Assembly: GCA_964571375.1 (NCBI GenBank)
Contig: CAZNBL010000035.1
Coordinates: 1 to 14,067 of the forward strand
Source: JAFTYR01 sp964571375
GTDB lineage: Bacteria; Pseudomonadota; Gammaproteobacteria; Burkholderiales; Burkholderiaceae_F
Length of the DNA stretch: 14,067 nucleotides
Direction: 5' to 3'
Positions 1 through 7,484 of this stretch are shown here, one piece after another (within the stretch, counting starts at the first letter, position 1; the number at the start of each line of letters is the position of its first letter). The position numbers and the translations under genes were made by a program. The notes beneath the pieces were generated by a model, which worked only from the letters and a program-made list of their open reading frames with translations, did no database searches and was not told where the DNA came from.

Positions 1-893
1 AACAAAATTTCTGCCGCCGCCGTGCCGAGGTAATAGTTGTGAGCGGCAATCATCGAGCGGATTTGTTCCTCAGGCACCGTGCAGAAGACCGAGTAATTAA
101 AGAGTGTATAAAGCGCCGTGACCCCGAGGATCGATGCGATGAGCGACAACGGAATATTGCGTTTCGGGCTCTTTACTTCTTCTGCAATACAGTTGAGATT
201 GACCAAGCCTTCATAGGCCCAGAGCGCGGCAATCACCGCAAAGCCGACAGCCGAAATGAGACTCACAGGTCCTGCAAAACTCACGTCGAGCGATTCCGCA
301 AGCCCCGTCATTACTTCAGGATTTTCCGAACCTTCGGCAAGCCCGAAAGCCAGAATCAAAAGAATCGGCAGCATCTTTAAAACGAGAAGTGCGTTTTGCA
401 ACAAGCTTCCCGCAGCCGCTCCGAATACGTTCACCGATGCCAAAATCAAAACCGCCGCCACCGCAATCACTTTCTGCTCCGAGATGCCGAGAGGTACCAT
501 GGAAGACAGGGCAGATGCAAAGGCAACTGCGAGCGCCGCGATCGACGCCGGAGACGAAATCATGAATTTGCAGAACCCGTCGATAAAAGCGACACGTTCT
601 CCGTAAGCTTCTCTCAGATATACGTAACCGCCGCCCGCCTTCGGCATCATGGCGCCGAGCTCGGCAAAAGAGAGACCGCAAAGCAGCGTGACGGCTCCGC
701 CGATCAGCCAGACGGCAATCGCAAGCGCGGGATTCATGCCGCATCGCTCGAGCACGATACCGCCGATATAGAAAATGCCGGAACCGATCATGATGCCGGC
801 CAGAATCGAAATACTTCCGAAGAGTCCGATCGTGCGTTTAAGTTCCGTCTTTTCGGAACTTAATTCTTCTGCGGTATGCGGGGTGCGGGACAT
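1..893 (-). CDS. APC-family amino-acid permease (C-terminus beyond window)
   Basis: Secondary amino-acid transporter of the APC superfamily, in the inner membrane. I translated the frame running off the left edge: 297 codons are visible, against about 430-480 in the family, so roughly the last third is missing. The N-terminus has a short charged cytoplasmic stretch, then TM1 with the family signature GSGIF (about residues 37-41). A second signature, SFAELGAMMPKAGGGYVYL, falls near residues 75-93. Another conserved stretch, WAYEGLVNLN, lies near residues 227-236 and precedes EEVKSPKRNIP. These are typical of the LAT/SteT-like branch, but the substrate cannot be read. The ATG at 893 has a good Shine-Dalgarno (GAGAGGAAA) about 8 nt upstream. 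It starts 17 bp after the exporter gene, so the two are probably co-transcribed. Confidence 0.9.
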   Translation of the reverse strand, partial: MSRTPHTAEELSSEKTELKRTIGLFGSISILAGIMIGSGIFYIGGIVLERCGMNPALAIAVWLIGGAVTLLCGLSFAELGAMMPKAGGGYVYLREAYGERVAFIDGFCKFMISSPASIAALAVAFASALSSMVPLGISEQKVIAVAAVLILASVNVFGAAAGSLLQNALLVLKMLPILLILAFGLAEGSENPEVMTGLAESLDVSFAGPVSLISAVGFAVIAALWAYEGLVNLNCIAEEVKSPKRNIPLSLIASILGVTALYTLFNYSVFCTVPEEQIRSMIAAHNYYLGTAAAEIL

Positions 894-910
894 CTGCCTG
901 ATTTCCTCTC

Positions 911-1513
911 TCAGGCGCCGCAAGCGAGCATCGCCGCAAGCGCAATCATCGTAATGCCGATTACGAAATCCAGTACCTTCCAGGCCGAGGGCTTCTTAAA
1001 GACGGGCGTCAGCAGTCTTGCGCCGTACCCCAGAGCAGCAAACCAAAGGATGCTTGCGCTTCCCGCGCCCGCGGCAAAGCACCATTTTTCTTCCCCGAAG
1101 GACGAGGCGATACTGCCGATCAGAATCATCGTGTCGAGATAGACATGGGGATTTAAAAAGGTAAACGCCAGACAGGCCGCCACCGCGCTCTTTAATGTCT
1201 GACCGGAAGCCGATGCGGCCTCCATACCGCCGGACTGCTTCAATGAACGCATCAGAGCAGAGACGCCGTACCCAAAAAGAAAGAGCGCGCCCGCATATCG
1301 GAATACATCGAGAACCGCCGGAAACTTTTGAACGACAAGACCGATGCCGCTTACGCCGAGTGCAATCAGAAGCAGATCGCTTAACGCGCAGATAGCAACC
1401 ACAGGGAACACAAAACGGCGTACCAATCCCTGCCTCAAAACAAAAGCATTTTGCGCACCGATCGCAATGATGAGACTGAGGCCGGTACCGAGACCGGAGA
1501 GATAAGTAAGCAT
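911..1513 (-). CDS. argO: LysE/ArgO-type amino-acid exporter
   Basis: Inner-membrane exporter of the LysE superfamily, 200 aa (ArgO of E. coli is about 211). Family hallmarks are plain: the N-terminal GLSLIIAIGAQNAFVLRQGL stretch (about residues 12-31) and NPHVYLDTMILIG (about 121-133), with about six hydrophobic segments. LysE/ArgO proteins export lysine and/or arginine and protect against excess basic amino acids; which one is moved here is inference. The ATG at 1513 gives the family-typical N-terminus, but I see no clear Shine-Dalgarno before it. A CATAAT-like -10 lies about 20 bp upstream without a matching -35. No LysG/ArgP-type regulator is adjacent. The gene leads a likely two-gene unit with the APC permease, pairing efflux with exchange or uptake. 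Confidence 0.88.
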   Translation of the reverse strand: MLTYLSGLGTGLSLIIAIGAQNAFVLRQGLVRRFVFPVVAICALSDLLLIALGVSGIGLVVQKFPAVLDVFRYAGALFLFGYGVSALMRSLKQSGGMEAASASGQTLKSAVAACLAFTFLNPHVYLDTMILIGSIASSFGEEKWCFAAGAGSASILWFAALGYGARLLTPVFKKPSAWKVLDFVIGITMIALAAMLACGA

Positions 1514-1603
1514 AGATTGAGAAAAAACCGCAGGCAGGTGACATTATGCGATAGAAGAGAGAACGCCGCCGAACCCGCTCACGCGTCTTTCGGTAAAGAA
1601 ACG

Positions 1604-1653
1604 AAAAGAGCCCTGACGATCCTGTTTTTTTACAGAACCTCAGAGCTCTTTTT
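1604..1653 (-). terminator. Rho-independent terminator after cstA
   Basis: Read on the minus strand, AAAAGAGCTCTGA pairs with TCAGGGCTCTTTT (13 bp with one G-U). An inner helix TTCTGT/ACAGGA and a poly-A loop complete the hairpin, which is followed by TTTTCGTTTC. It lies 17 bp past the cstA stop. The plus strand also carries TTTTT after the stem, so it may work in both directions. Confidence 0.85.
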
Positions 1654-1669
1654 CAATCAGAGACGCCGA

Positions 1670-3502
1670 TTATTCTTCGACGGTGTGCTTAACCAAAACA
1701 CCGTACTCGTCGCGAACGAGTGTGTGTTCGTTAAGCAGAAGCATCCATCTGCGAAGCGTACCGACAATCACCACAGCCATAAGAGCCATGACAAGAGCCG
1801 AGAGGAATGCAAGCAGCATCTTGCCGTTCGGCAGATACTGATTCACAACGAGCCAGACACCCGCCCACATCGTGATCACGGTCATGAAGAGACCCGGAAC
1901 ACCGGTCATCCAGGCGTACTTCACCTTGTTCATACGCATGAGCATGGTGGTGCCGATGAGCAGCGTGACGGAAGCGAGCAGCTGATTGCAGATACCGAAG
2001 AGCGGCCAGATGTTCGAGATGTCGCCCGAGTAAACCAGATAGCCCCAGGAACCGGTAAAGAGAACCGAAGTGATGATGAGGCCCGGAATCCAGTGCTTGT
2101 CACCGAACTTCGGATAAACCTTGGCGAACATTTCCTGCAGGAAGAAGCGGCCCACGCGGGTACCGGCATCCACGGCAGACAGAATGAACACGGCTTCGAA
2201 CATGATGGCGAAGTGATACCAGTAAGCCATCAGGTTTTCCATCCAGGGAATACGGCTGAAGATGTAGGCCATACCGACGGCAAGGCTCACAGAGCCGCCC
2301 GGGCGGGCGGTCAGCGTTTCCTGAACTTCGGCTTCGAGCATCGGAAGGTTCTGAACCGTCATACCGAGCTTGGAGAAAGCTTCTGCGCTCGAGTTGATCG
2401 CAAAGTAGTCGGAAGGCACCAGAACGCAGGCGGCGATCAAAGCCATCACAGCCACGAAACCTTCGGTCAGCATGGCGCCGTAACCCACAAAGAGCACGTC
2501 CTTTTCATTGCTGATCATCTTCGGAGTGGTACCTGTGCCGATGGTGGCATGGAAGCCGGACAGAGCGCCGCAGGCAATCGTAATGAAGATGAACGGAATT
2601 ACCGGGCCGCCCACGATCGGACCGCCGCCACCGATGAACTTGGTAAGCGGAGGCATTTCAAAGCTCGGAGCGACAAAGACGATACCGACGGCAAGCGCGA
2701 CGATCGTACCGACTTTAAGGAACGTAGAGAGGTAGTCGCGGGGCAGAAGAAGCAGCCACACCGGAAGCACGGAAGCAAAGAAACCGTACACCGGAATCAC
2801 GATCGACATAGTCTTCTTATCAAGGTCGAGCCAGCCGAAGTATTCGGGGTGAGCGGCAACCCAGGGACCCGAGAGAATGCAGAGGATTAGAAGTACGACG
2901 CCGATGACGGTCGCAACCTTCACATTGCCGCCCTTCCAGATACGCATGTAAATGCCCATGATGACGGCGATCGGAATGGTGGCGGCAACCGTGTAGGTCG
3001 ACCATAGCGAGTTATACATGGCGTTGACGCAGGCAATCGAAAGGCCTGCGAGCGTCAGGATAAGAATCGCCAGAACCGCCCAGCTTGCAACAAAGCCGGT
3101 GGTCTTATCGACTTCCTGGCTTGCGATGTACGCAAGGCTCTTGCCTCTGTGGCGCACCGAGCAGAAGAGCACGACCATGTCGTGGACACCGCCCGCGAGC
3201 ACGCATCCGATCAAAATCCAGAGCAAGCCCGGCAGATAACCGAACTGTGCGGCCAGAACCGGACCGAGCAAGGGACCCGCCGCCGCAATCGCCGCGAAGT
3301 GATGGCCGAAGAGAACAAACTTATCGGTCTCGACATAGTCCTGACCGTCGGCATACTTGACCGCCGGTGTCTGACGCGCCGCGTCGACATTCAAAACTTT
3401 CTGAGCGATGTACAAACCGTAGAAACGGTACCCGATCGCAAACACACAGAGCGCTGCGAACAGAACGGTGACGGCATTAATGCCGGTCAATGATTCCAAC
3501 AT
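1670..3502 (-). CDS. cstA: CstA/BtsT family transporter (carbon starvation protein A)
   Basis: Polytopic inner-membrane transporter of the CstA family, whose E. coli members CstA and BtsT take up pyruvate (CstA is also linked to peptides). Signatures: RFYGLYIA (26-33), VLFGHHFAAIAAAGPLLGPV (63-82), ACGALSGFHATIGTGTTPK (about 312-330), and AVDAGTRVGRFFLQE. At 610 aa it is shorter than E. coli CstA (701) and BtsT (716): the extra N-terminal helices and much of the C-terminal loop are absent, while the conserved core is intact. The ATG at 3502 follows AAGGAG with about 8 nt spacing. The gene is transcribed alone, with terminators before (3716-3763) and after it. The roughly 200-nt leader shows a possible TACAAT -10 but no convincing -35 or CRP site. 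Substrate assignment to pyruvate is inference. Confidence 0.95.
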   Translation of the reverse strand: MLESLTGINAVTVLFAALCVFAIGYRFYGLYIAQKVLNVDAARQTPAVKYADGQDYVETDKFVLFGHHFAAIAAAGPLLGPVLAAQFGYLPGLLWILIGCVLAGGVHDMVVLFCSVRHRGKSLAYIASQEVDKTTGFVASWAVLAILILTLAGLSIACVNAMYNSLWSTYTVAATIPIAVIMGIYMRIWKGGNVKVATVIGVVLLILCILSGPWVAAHPEYFGWLDLDKKTMSIVIPVYGFFASVLPVWLLLLPRDYLSTFLKVGTIVALAVGIVFVAPSFEMPPLTKFIGGGGPIVGGPVIPFIFITIACGALSGFHATIGTGTTPKMISNEKDVLFVGYGAMLTEGFVAVMALIAACVLVPSDYFAINSSAEAFSKLGMTVQNLPMLEAEVQETLTARPGGSVSLAVGMAYIFSRIPWMENLMAYWYHFAIMFEAVFILSAVDAGTRVGRFFLQEMFAKVYPKFGDKHWIPGLIITSVLFTGSWGYLVYSGDISNIWPLFGICNQLLASVTLLIGTTMLMRMNKVKYAWMTGVPGLFMTVITMWAGVWLVVNQYLPNGKMLLAFLSALVMALMAVVIVGTLRRWMLLLNEHTLVRDEYGVLVKHTVEE

Positions 3503-3715
3503 ACGAATACTCCTTAACGTTCGGCCGCAACCGTTCCGGCTTATTGTTGAAATACGGTCGGTTACTGCCCGAGCACAGTCTTGGGGTGATACTTCTTCGG
3601 ATTGTATGCTTTAAATTCGAAACGAAACAGTATTTTTGCCTCCGGGACCGTCTGGCACATGCACTCGGTTTTCTCAGAATTCATCCGAGCCGCTCCGCAT
3701 TCGCAAATGCATGAC

Positions 3716-3763
3716 AAAAAAACTTCGGGGCCGTCCCCGATCAGGAGGCGGCCCCGTGAAGTG
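3716..3763 (-). terminator. Rho-independent terminator after TRAP permease gene
   Basis: On the minus strand, ACTTCACGGGGCCG pairs with CGGCCCCGAAGT around a 15-nt loop and is followed immediately by seven T. It sits 18 bp past the permease stop codon and separates the TRAP operon from cstA. Confidence 0.93.
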
Positions 3764-3780
3764 TTGCGATGAACACTTAA

Positions 3781-5937
3781 TTAAACGGCGGTAAGAAGTG
3801 CCGGATTGCGTTTGACGCGCGCAAGCTGCACCAGGTAAACGACTGCAAGCACTGCGATACCGATACCGTAACCGAACCAGCGCATGTCATACGGCAGGAA
3901 GAAGCCGGTGAGCAGAGCCGGGAACATGAGGATCACGGTAGCACCGAGAAGCATCAGGCGTTCCAGGATGTTGGTGTGGCAGAGGTACCAGCCCTGTACG
4001 GCAGACGTAAAGGCAATCATACCGGCCGAAGTCATCAGGAAGATGAAGATACCGACTGTCCAGGAATCGATACCGAGCAGAAGAATATCGGTATTGAAGA
4101 GGAAGAACACCGGAATGATGACGGTACGGATATCGTAGAGGAAGCCCTGGATACCCACAGCAATCGGATTTTCCTTGGCAATCGCAGCACCCGCGTAGGC
4201 GGCAAGACCCACCGGCGGCGTATCGTCCGCGAGAATACCGAAGTAGAGGCAGAAGAGATGTGCGCCGATCAGCGGAATGACGATTTCCTGACCGTGGACG
4301 CTCATGCCGGTAGCCAGTTCAACGATCACCGGGGCTGTAAGAGAAGCCATGATGATGTAGTTGGCTGTGGTCGGCAGACCCATACCGAGCAGAAGGCTGG
4401 CAACCGCAGTAATGAGAATCATCAGGAAGACATTGCCCATGGAGAGCACTTCGACAAACGAAGTGATCTGCTGACCGAGACCGAGCGAGACGCAGCCGAC
4501 GATGATACCGGCGGAGGCGGTGGCAAGAGCGACACCGGCCATATTGTTGGCGCCTGCGGCCATGGAAGAGAAGAGATTCTTCACACCGAACTTAAAGGCT
4601 TCCCAGAGGTCGGCATTGTGAACGCGGGCAATCGCAACCGGTTGAAGCACCATGATGATGGACAGCGCGATGATGGCACGGAACACGGAGAGTTCGGCGG
4701 AGTGCATGGCTACGACGAGCTCATAAATCAGCACGGCGAGCGGAACGAGGTAATGCAGACCGTTCTTAAGTTCGGTAAGGAAGCGCGGGAGTTCGCTCTT
4801 GGCCATACCCTTGAGACCCAACTTACAGGCTTCGATATGGGTGATCCAAAGCAGAGCCATGTAGGAAGCAAAAGCCGGAACAGCGGCAGCCTTGGCAACT
4901 TCCACGTACGGAACGTTGACGTATTCGGCGATGATGAACGCTGCGGCGCCCATGACGGGAGGAGCGATCTGACCGTTGACAGAAGAAGCCACTTCGATCG
5001 CAGCGGCCTTGGTGCCGGGGTAGCCCATACGCTTCATGAGCGGAATGGTAAATGTACCGGTTGTCACCACGTTGGCGATAGAAGAGCCCGAAACCATACC
5101 GGTGAGCGCGGAGCTCACGACGGAAGCCTTGGCGGCACCGCCCTTGAATCGGCCGAGACCGGAAATAGCAAGGCGGGTGAAGAATGCACCGCCGCCGGCG
5201 CGGTCAAGCATGGTACCGAACATCACGAAGAGGAACACCACGGTGGCGGAAACGTGCAGCGGCACGCCGTAGACACCCTGGGTATCCATCGTGATCTGAG
5301 AGATAAAGCGGGTAAGTGTCACGCCCTTGAATGCGAGGAAATCAGGCAGATACGGGGCTAAGAACACATAAGCCATGAAGAAGCCGCAGATGACGGGCAG
5401 AGCCGGTCCCAAGACGCGGCGTGTGGCTTCGAGCATCAGAGCGATGAGGACGACACCTGCGATCAGGTCGCGGCCGATCGGCTCACCCGGACGCTCCGAG
5501 ATGCCGGCGTAATCAAAGAAGACATAGAGCGCAGCAAGCACGGCAATGAGGCCGAGCAACCAGTCGACGACGGTCACGCGCTTCATGGCAAGAAGAATTC
5601 GAAGGTCCCAGCGGGACTTGGTGGAAGACTTCAGTGTCGGCAGATTCAGATAAATCAGTGCAAGCGCAAATGCAAGGTGGAATGCTTTGACAAACAGAGA
5701 GTCAAGCAGAAGCCAGCTGGCGGTCGACATCTGGAAAAATGCCCAGCAGAGAGCAACCACAAACGTCAGCTTTTCCGACAGACCGGTTTTGTCACCGACC
5801 AGGCCGTGCTCGCCTTGTTGCACATTCTTCTTATATTCACCGATGACATCGTCACCGGCCTTGTGCTTCGGCGTGGGCTTGAAGCCCGGTAATCCTGCTT
5901 CGGGCAGGAGCACTTTGGTGTTTTCTGTATCCGACAC
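3781..5937 (-). CDS. TAXI-TRAP transporter fused permease (DctQM type)
   Basis: Membrane subunit of a TAXI-type TRAP transporter, a sodium-coupled uptake system that takes its ligand from the periplasmic receptor encoded just upstream. At 718 aa it is the 4TM+12TM fusion typical of TAXI systems. The N-terminal 55 residues are soluble, then come a DctQ-like small domain (about 58-190) and a DctM-like large domain. Motifs include ALTGMVSGSSIANVVTTGTF, GQIAPPVMGAAAFIIAEY, GMGLPTTANYIIMA and ADDTPPVGLAAYAGAAIA. The start is GTG at 5937, with AAAAAAGGAT about 7 nt upstream. The 211-bp gap from the receptor gene holds three hairpins and no gene or clear new promoter, so the two genes are probably co-transcribed from the sigma-54 promoter. 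The substrate is not deducible from the permease. Confidence 0.95.
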   Translation of the reverse strand: MSDTENTKVLLPEAGLPGFKPTPKHKAGDDVIGEYKKNVQQGEHGLVGDKTGLSEKLTFVVALCWAFFQMSTASWLLLDSLFVKAFHLAFALALIYLNLPTLKSSTKSRWDLRILLAMKRVTVVDWLLGLIAVLAALYVFFDYAGISERPGEPIGRDLIAGVVLIALMLEATRRVLGPALPVICGFFMAYVFLAPYLPDFLAFKGVTLTRFISQITMDTQGVYGVPLHVSATVVFLFVMFGTMLDRAGGGAFFTRLAISGLGRFKGGAAKASVVSSALTGMVSGSSIANVVTTGTFTIPLMKRMGYPGTKAAAIEVASSVNGQIAPPVMGAAAFIIAEYVNVPYVEVAKAAAVPAFASYMALLWITHIEACKLGLKGMAKSELPRFLTELKNGLHYLVPLAVLIYELVVAMHSAELSVFRAIIALSIIMVLQPVAIARVHNADLWEAFKFGVKNLFSSMAAGANNMAGVALATASAGIIVGCVSLGLGQQITSFVEVLSMGNVFLMILITAVASLLLGMGLPTTANYIIMASLTAPVIVELATGMSVHGQEIVIPLIGAHLFCLYFGILADDTPPVGLAAYAGAAIAKENPIAVGIQGFLYDIRTVIIPVFFLFNTDILLLGIDSWTVGIFIFLMTSAGMIAFTSAVQGWYLCHTNILERLMLLGATVILMFPALLTGFFLPYDMRWFGYGIGIAVLAVVYLVQLARVKRNPALLTAV

Positions 5938-5959
5938 GATCGTTATCCTTTTTTCATCG

Positions 5960-5986
5960 GCACCGAATATAAAAATGCTTCGGTGC
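5960..5986 (-). repeat. Hairpin directly upstream of permease ribosome-binding site
   Basis: Perfect 8-bp inverted repeat GCACCGAA / TTCGGTGC with an 11-nt loop. It ends 23 bp before the permease GTG and about 8 nt before its AAGGAT. It could modulate access to the start or stop 3'-exonuclease decay of the upstream message. Confidence 0.7.
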
Positions 5987-6022
5987 TCAGGGAGTTAACG
6001 GGGAGTAGAGAGAGTGAATAAT

Positions 6023-6043
6023 CCGGATAAAAAGTAAATCCGG
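6023..6043 (-). repeat. Small intercistronic hairpin
   Basis: Inverted repeat CCGGAT / ATCCGG (6 bp, 9-nt A/T-rich loop) between the TAXI receptor and the permease gene. It is the middle one of three inverted repeats in this gap. Confidence 0.5.
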
Positions 6044-6081
6044 CAGTACTGCAAAAACTTCAAATTTTTAATAATCCGTCC

Positions 6082-6125
6082 GCTGCCGCCGAAGACCTCC
6101 TTTTTATTTTTCTCCGGGCGGCAGC
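6082..6125 (-). repeat. GC-rich hairpin 3' of the TAXI receptor gene
   Basis: Perfect 9-bp stem GCTGCCGCC / GGCGGCAGC with a 26-nt purine-rich loop, 23 bp after the TAXI stop codon. No U-run follows, so it is not a standard terminator. It resembles the stabilising hairpins placed between binding-protein and permease genes, which let the receptor be made in excess. The loop contains AAGGAGGT (minus strand, 6102 to 6095), a full Shine-Dalgarno match with no start codon in range. Confidence 0.65.
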
Positions 6126-6148
6126 AGATTGATGCGGAATCGATCAGA

Positions 6149-7120
6149 TTACTTGATCAGACCGGCTTCCTTGTAGTACTTCATGGCACCGTCGTGAATC
6201 GGAGCGGTAAGACCCTTCAGCATGGATTCACGAGTGAGGTTGGAGAGAGCCGGGTGGAGCTTGCGGAATTCGTCGAGGTTTTCCATGACTTCCTTGGTGA
6301 TGGCGTAAACAACGTCATCGGGAGTGTCTTCGGAAGTAACCAGTGTGGCAAGCATACCGAGTGTTTCAACCTTGTCGCCGGAGTTGACTGCATCCGGGTA
6401 CTGAGCCATGGGGATTTCTGTCATGGAGTAGTACGGAGCGGCGGCGATCAGAGCGTCAAGACCTGTGATCGGAACGATACGGACCTTACGGGCACCGGCT
6501 GTAGATTCCTTGATGTTGCCGTTCGGATGACCGACAGTGTAGAAGAAACCGTCGATACGGCCGTCCTGCAGAACGCGCGGAGCGTCGGCGGGCTTTAATT
6601 TTTCGTCACGGAAATCCTTGCCTGCGGTAAGACCGACAGTCTTGAAGATTTCAAGAGCGTTGATGCGGTTGCCCGAACCCGGGTCGCCCAGGTTGATGGT
6701 CTTGCCCTTGACGTCGTTGATTGTCTTGATGCCGGAATCTTCGGCAGCAACGAATGTCACGGCTTCCGGAGCCATAGAGAAGACTGCGCGCAGCTTCTTG
6801 ATCGGCTTGCCTTCCCAGGGACCGACACCGTTATAAGCCTGATACTGTGTATCGGACTGAGCAACGCCGAAGTCGAGGTCACGGGAACCGATGGCGTTGA
6901 TGTTGAACTTGGAGCCGCCTGTGGATTCGACGCTGGCGCGGATACCGTAGGTGCTGCGCTTGGCGTTGATGATCTTGGCAATTGCGCCGCCTGTCGGGTA
7001 GTAAACGCCTGTGATGCCGCCTGTACCGATGGTAACGAAGGTCTGCTTAGCAAATGCCTGAGCACCGGCTAATGCAAGAGTAGCTGCCATTGCGAGGGGA
7101 ACAATTTTCTTTAACAACAC
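6149..7120 (-). CDS. TAXI-family TRAP transporter solute receptor
   Basis: Periplasmic substrate-binding protein of the TAXI family, 323 aa. A clear Sec signal peptide covers residues 1-24: basic MLLKK start, alanine-rich core, AFA cleavage site before KQTF. The mature protein opens with the family signature FVTIGTGGITGVYYPTGGAI (28-47), followed by STGGSKFNINAI and LDFGVAQSDTQYQAY. Other conserved stretches are INLGDPGSGNR and DGFFYTVGHPNG. Characterised TAXI receptors bind glutamate, 2-oxoglutarate or related compounds; the ligand here is unknown. The start is GTG at 7120 with a perfect AGGAGG 8 nt upstream; no ATG occurs before residue 11, inside the signal peptide. It is first in its operon, behind a predicted sigma-54 promoter with NtrC-like sites, which points to expression under nitrogen limitation and a nitrogenous ligand. 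Confidence 0.95.
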   Translation of the reverse strand: MLLKKIVPLAMAATLALAGAQAFAKQTFVTIGTGGITGVYYPTGGAIAKIINAKRSTYGIRASVESTGGSKFNINAIGSRDLDFGVAQSDTQYQAYNGVGPWEGKPIKKLRAVFSMAPEAVTFVAAEDSGIKTINDVKGKTINLGDPGSGNRINALEIFKTVGLTAGKDFRDEKLKPADAPRVLQDGRIDGFFYTVGHPNGNIKESTAGARKVRIVPITGLDALIAAAPYYSMTEIPMAQYPDAVNSGDKVETLGMLATLVTSEDTPDDVVYAITKEVMENLDEFRKLHPALSNLTRESMLKGLTAPIHDGAMKYYKEAGLIK

Positions 7121-7247
7121 GATTTAATCCTCCTGTTTGGATGCGGCGTTAAGTTACCGACCTTTGGGTTTTTACATTTTGGTTTTAATCTTTTCCGGCA
7201 CTGCGTCGTTTCTTATCTTTAACTTCCGACTGCCTTACCTTCTATTA

Positions 7248-7264
7248 AGCAAGTTCCGTGCCAA
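7248..7264 (-). promoter_or_regulatory. Sigma-54 (RpoN) promoter of the TAXI-TRAP operon
   Basis: On the minus strand the sequence is TTGGCACGGAACTTGCT, matching the consensus YTGGCACG-N4-TTGCW at every fixed position, with the required 10 nt between the GG (-24) and GC (-12). Transcription should start near 7237, giving a leader of about 117 nt before the TAXI GTG. I see no good sigma-70 promoter for this gene. Confidence 0.85.
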
Positions 7265-7279
7265 GTTTTAAGATAGCCT

Positions 7280-7303
7280 AAAAAACAGCAAAAAATCGCA
7301 AAA
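7280..7303. promoter_or_regulatory. Phased A-tracts (predicted intrinsic bend)
   Basis: Plus-strand A-runs begin at exactly 7280 (A6), 7290 (A6) and 7300 (A4), one helical turn apart, with more A/T runs up to 7334. They sit between the sigma-54 promoter and the NtrC-like dyads, where IHF usually bends DNA so the activator can touch the polymerase. No good IHF consensus was found, so this static bend may serve instead. Confidence 0.55.
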
Positions 7304-7343
7304 CTCACATACAAATTTAACAATCGCTAAAAAATAATGTGAA

Positions 7344-7375
7344 TGCACCGAATTCGTGCGCACTATTTTGGTGCA
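7344..7375. promoter_or_regulatory. Tandem NtrC-like enhancer dyads
   Basis: Two 17-bp dyads overlap by 2 bp: TGCACCGAATTCGTGCG (7344-7360) and CGCACTATTTTGGTGCA (7359-7375). Both fit GCAC-N7-GTGC, the core of the enterobacterial NtrC consensus TGCAC-N7-GTGCA; the second is especially close to glnA-type sites. Centres lie about 115 and 130 bp upstream of the predicted sigma-54 start, a normal enhancer distance. The two dyads are only 15 bp apart, about 1.4 turns, tighter than the roughly three turns at glnA. They also lie upstream of the flavin-reductase gene on the other side. Confidence 0.7.
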
Positions 7376-7414
7376 AATTAAGCGTAACCCGAGCACAAAC
7401 CTGCAAAAATTCAC

Positions 7415-7426
7415 TTTTGGTGCAAA
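7415..7426 (+). promoter_or_regulatory. Additional activator half-site, repeat of TTTTGGTGCAAA
   Basis: The 12-mer TTTTGGTGCAAA at 7415-7426 is an exact copy of 7366-7377, the right half of the second NtrC-like dyad with its flanks, 49 bp away. Its left partner is only TCAC at 5-bp spacing, so it is a half-site or degenerate dyad rather than a full one. Confidence 0.4.
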
Positions 7427-7484
7427 AAGGTGAGGAAAAAGTTAATCTAGCCGCATCAAACGTATTTCTATTAAGGAGACAACC

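Noticed and set aside
1514..1560. Attenuator-like hairpin (CGCA/TGCG then TTTTTT) in the exporter leader, minus strand
   Set aside because: Only a 4-bp stem with a 14-nt loop; the T-run alone is not sufficient evidence.
1451..2890. 479-codon open frame antisense to cstA
   Set aside because: Composition is His/Arg/Glu/Asp/Asn-rich and nonsensical, as expected from the complement of a membrane-protein gene; no ribosome-binding site or family motif.
3490..3714. 74-codon plus-strand frame in the cstA leader
   Set aside because: Begins inside cstA antisense, has no ribosome-binding site, and encodes no recognisable protein.
3976..5361. 461-codon open frame antisense to the TRAP permease
   Set aside because: Same shadow pattern (His, Gly, Asp, Arg rich, no motif). 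The permease on the other strand is unmistakable.
7417..7448. Sigma-70 promoter TTGGTG with TAATCT for the flavin reductase gene
   Set aside because: The spacer would be 19-20 bp and both boxes are poor; not strong enough to list.
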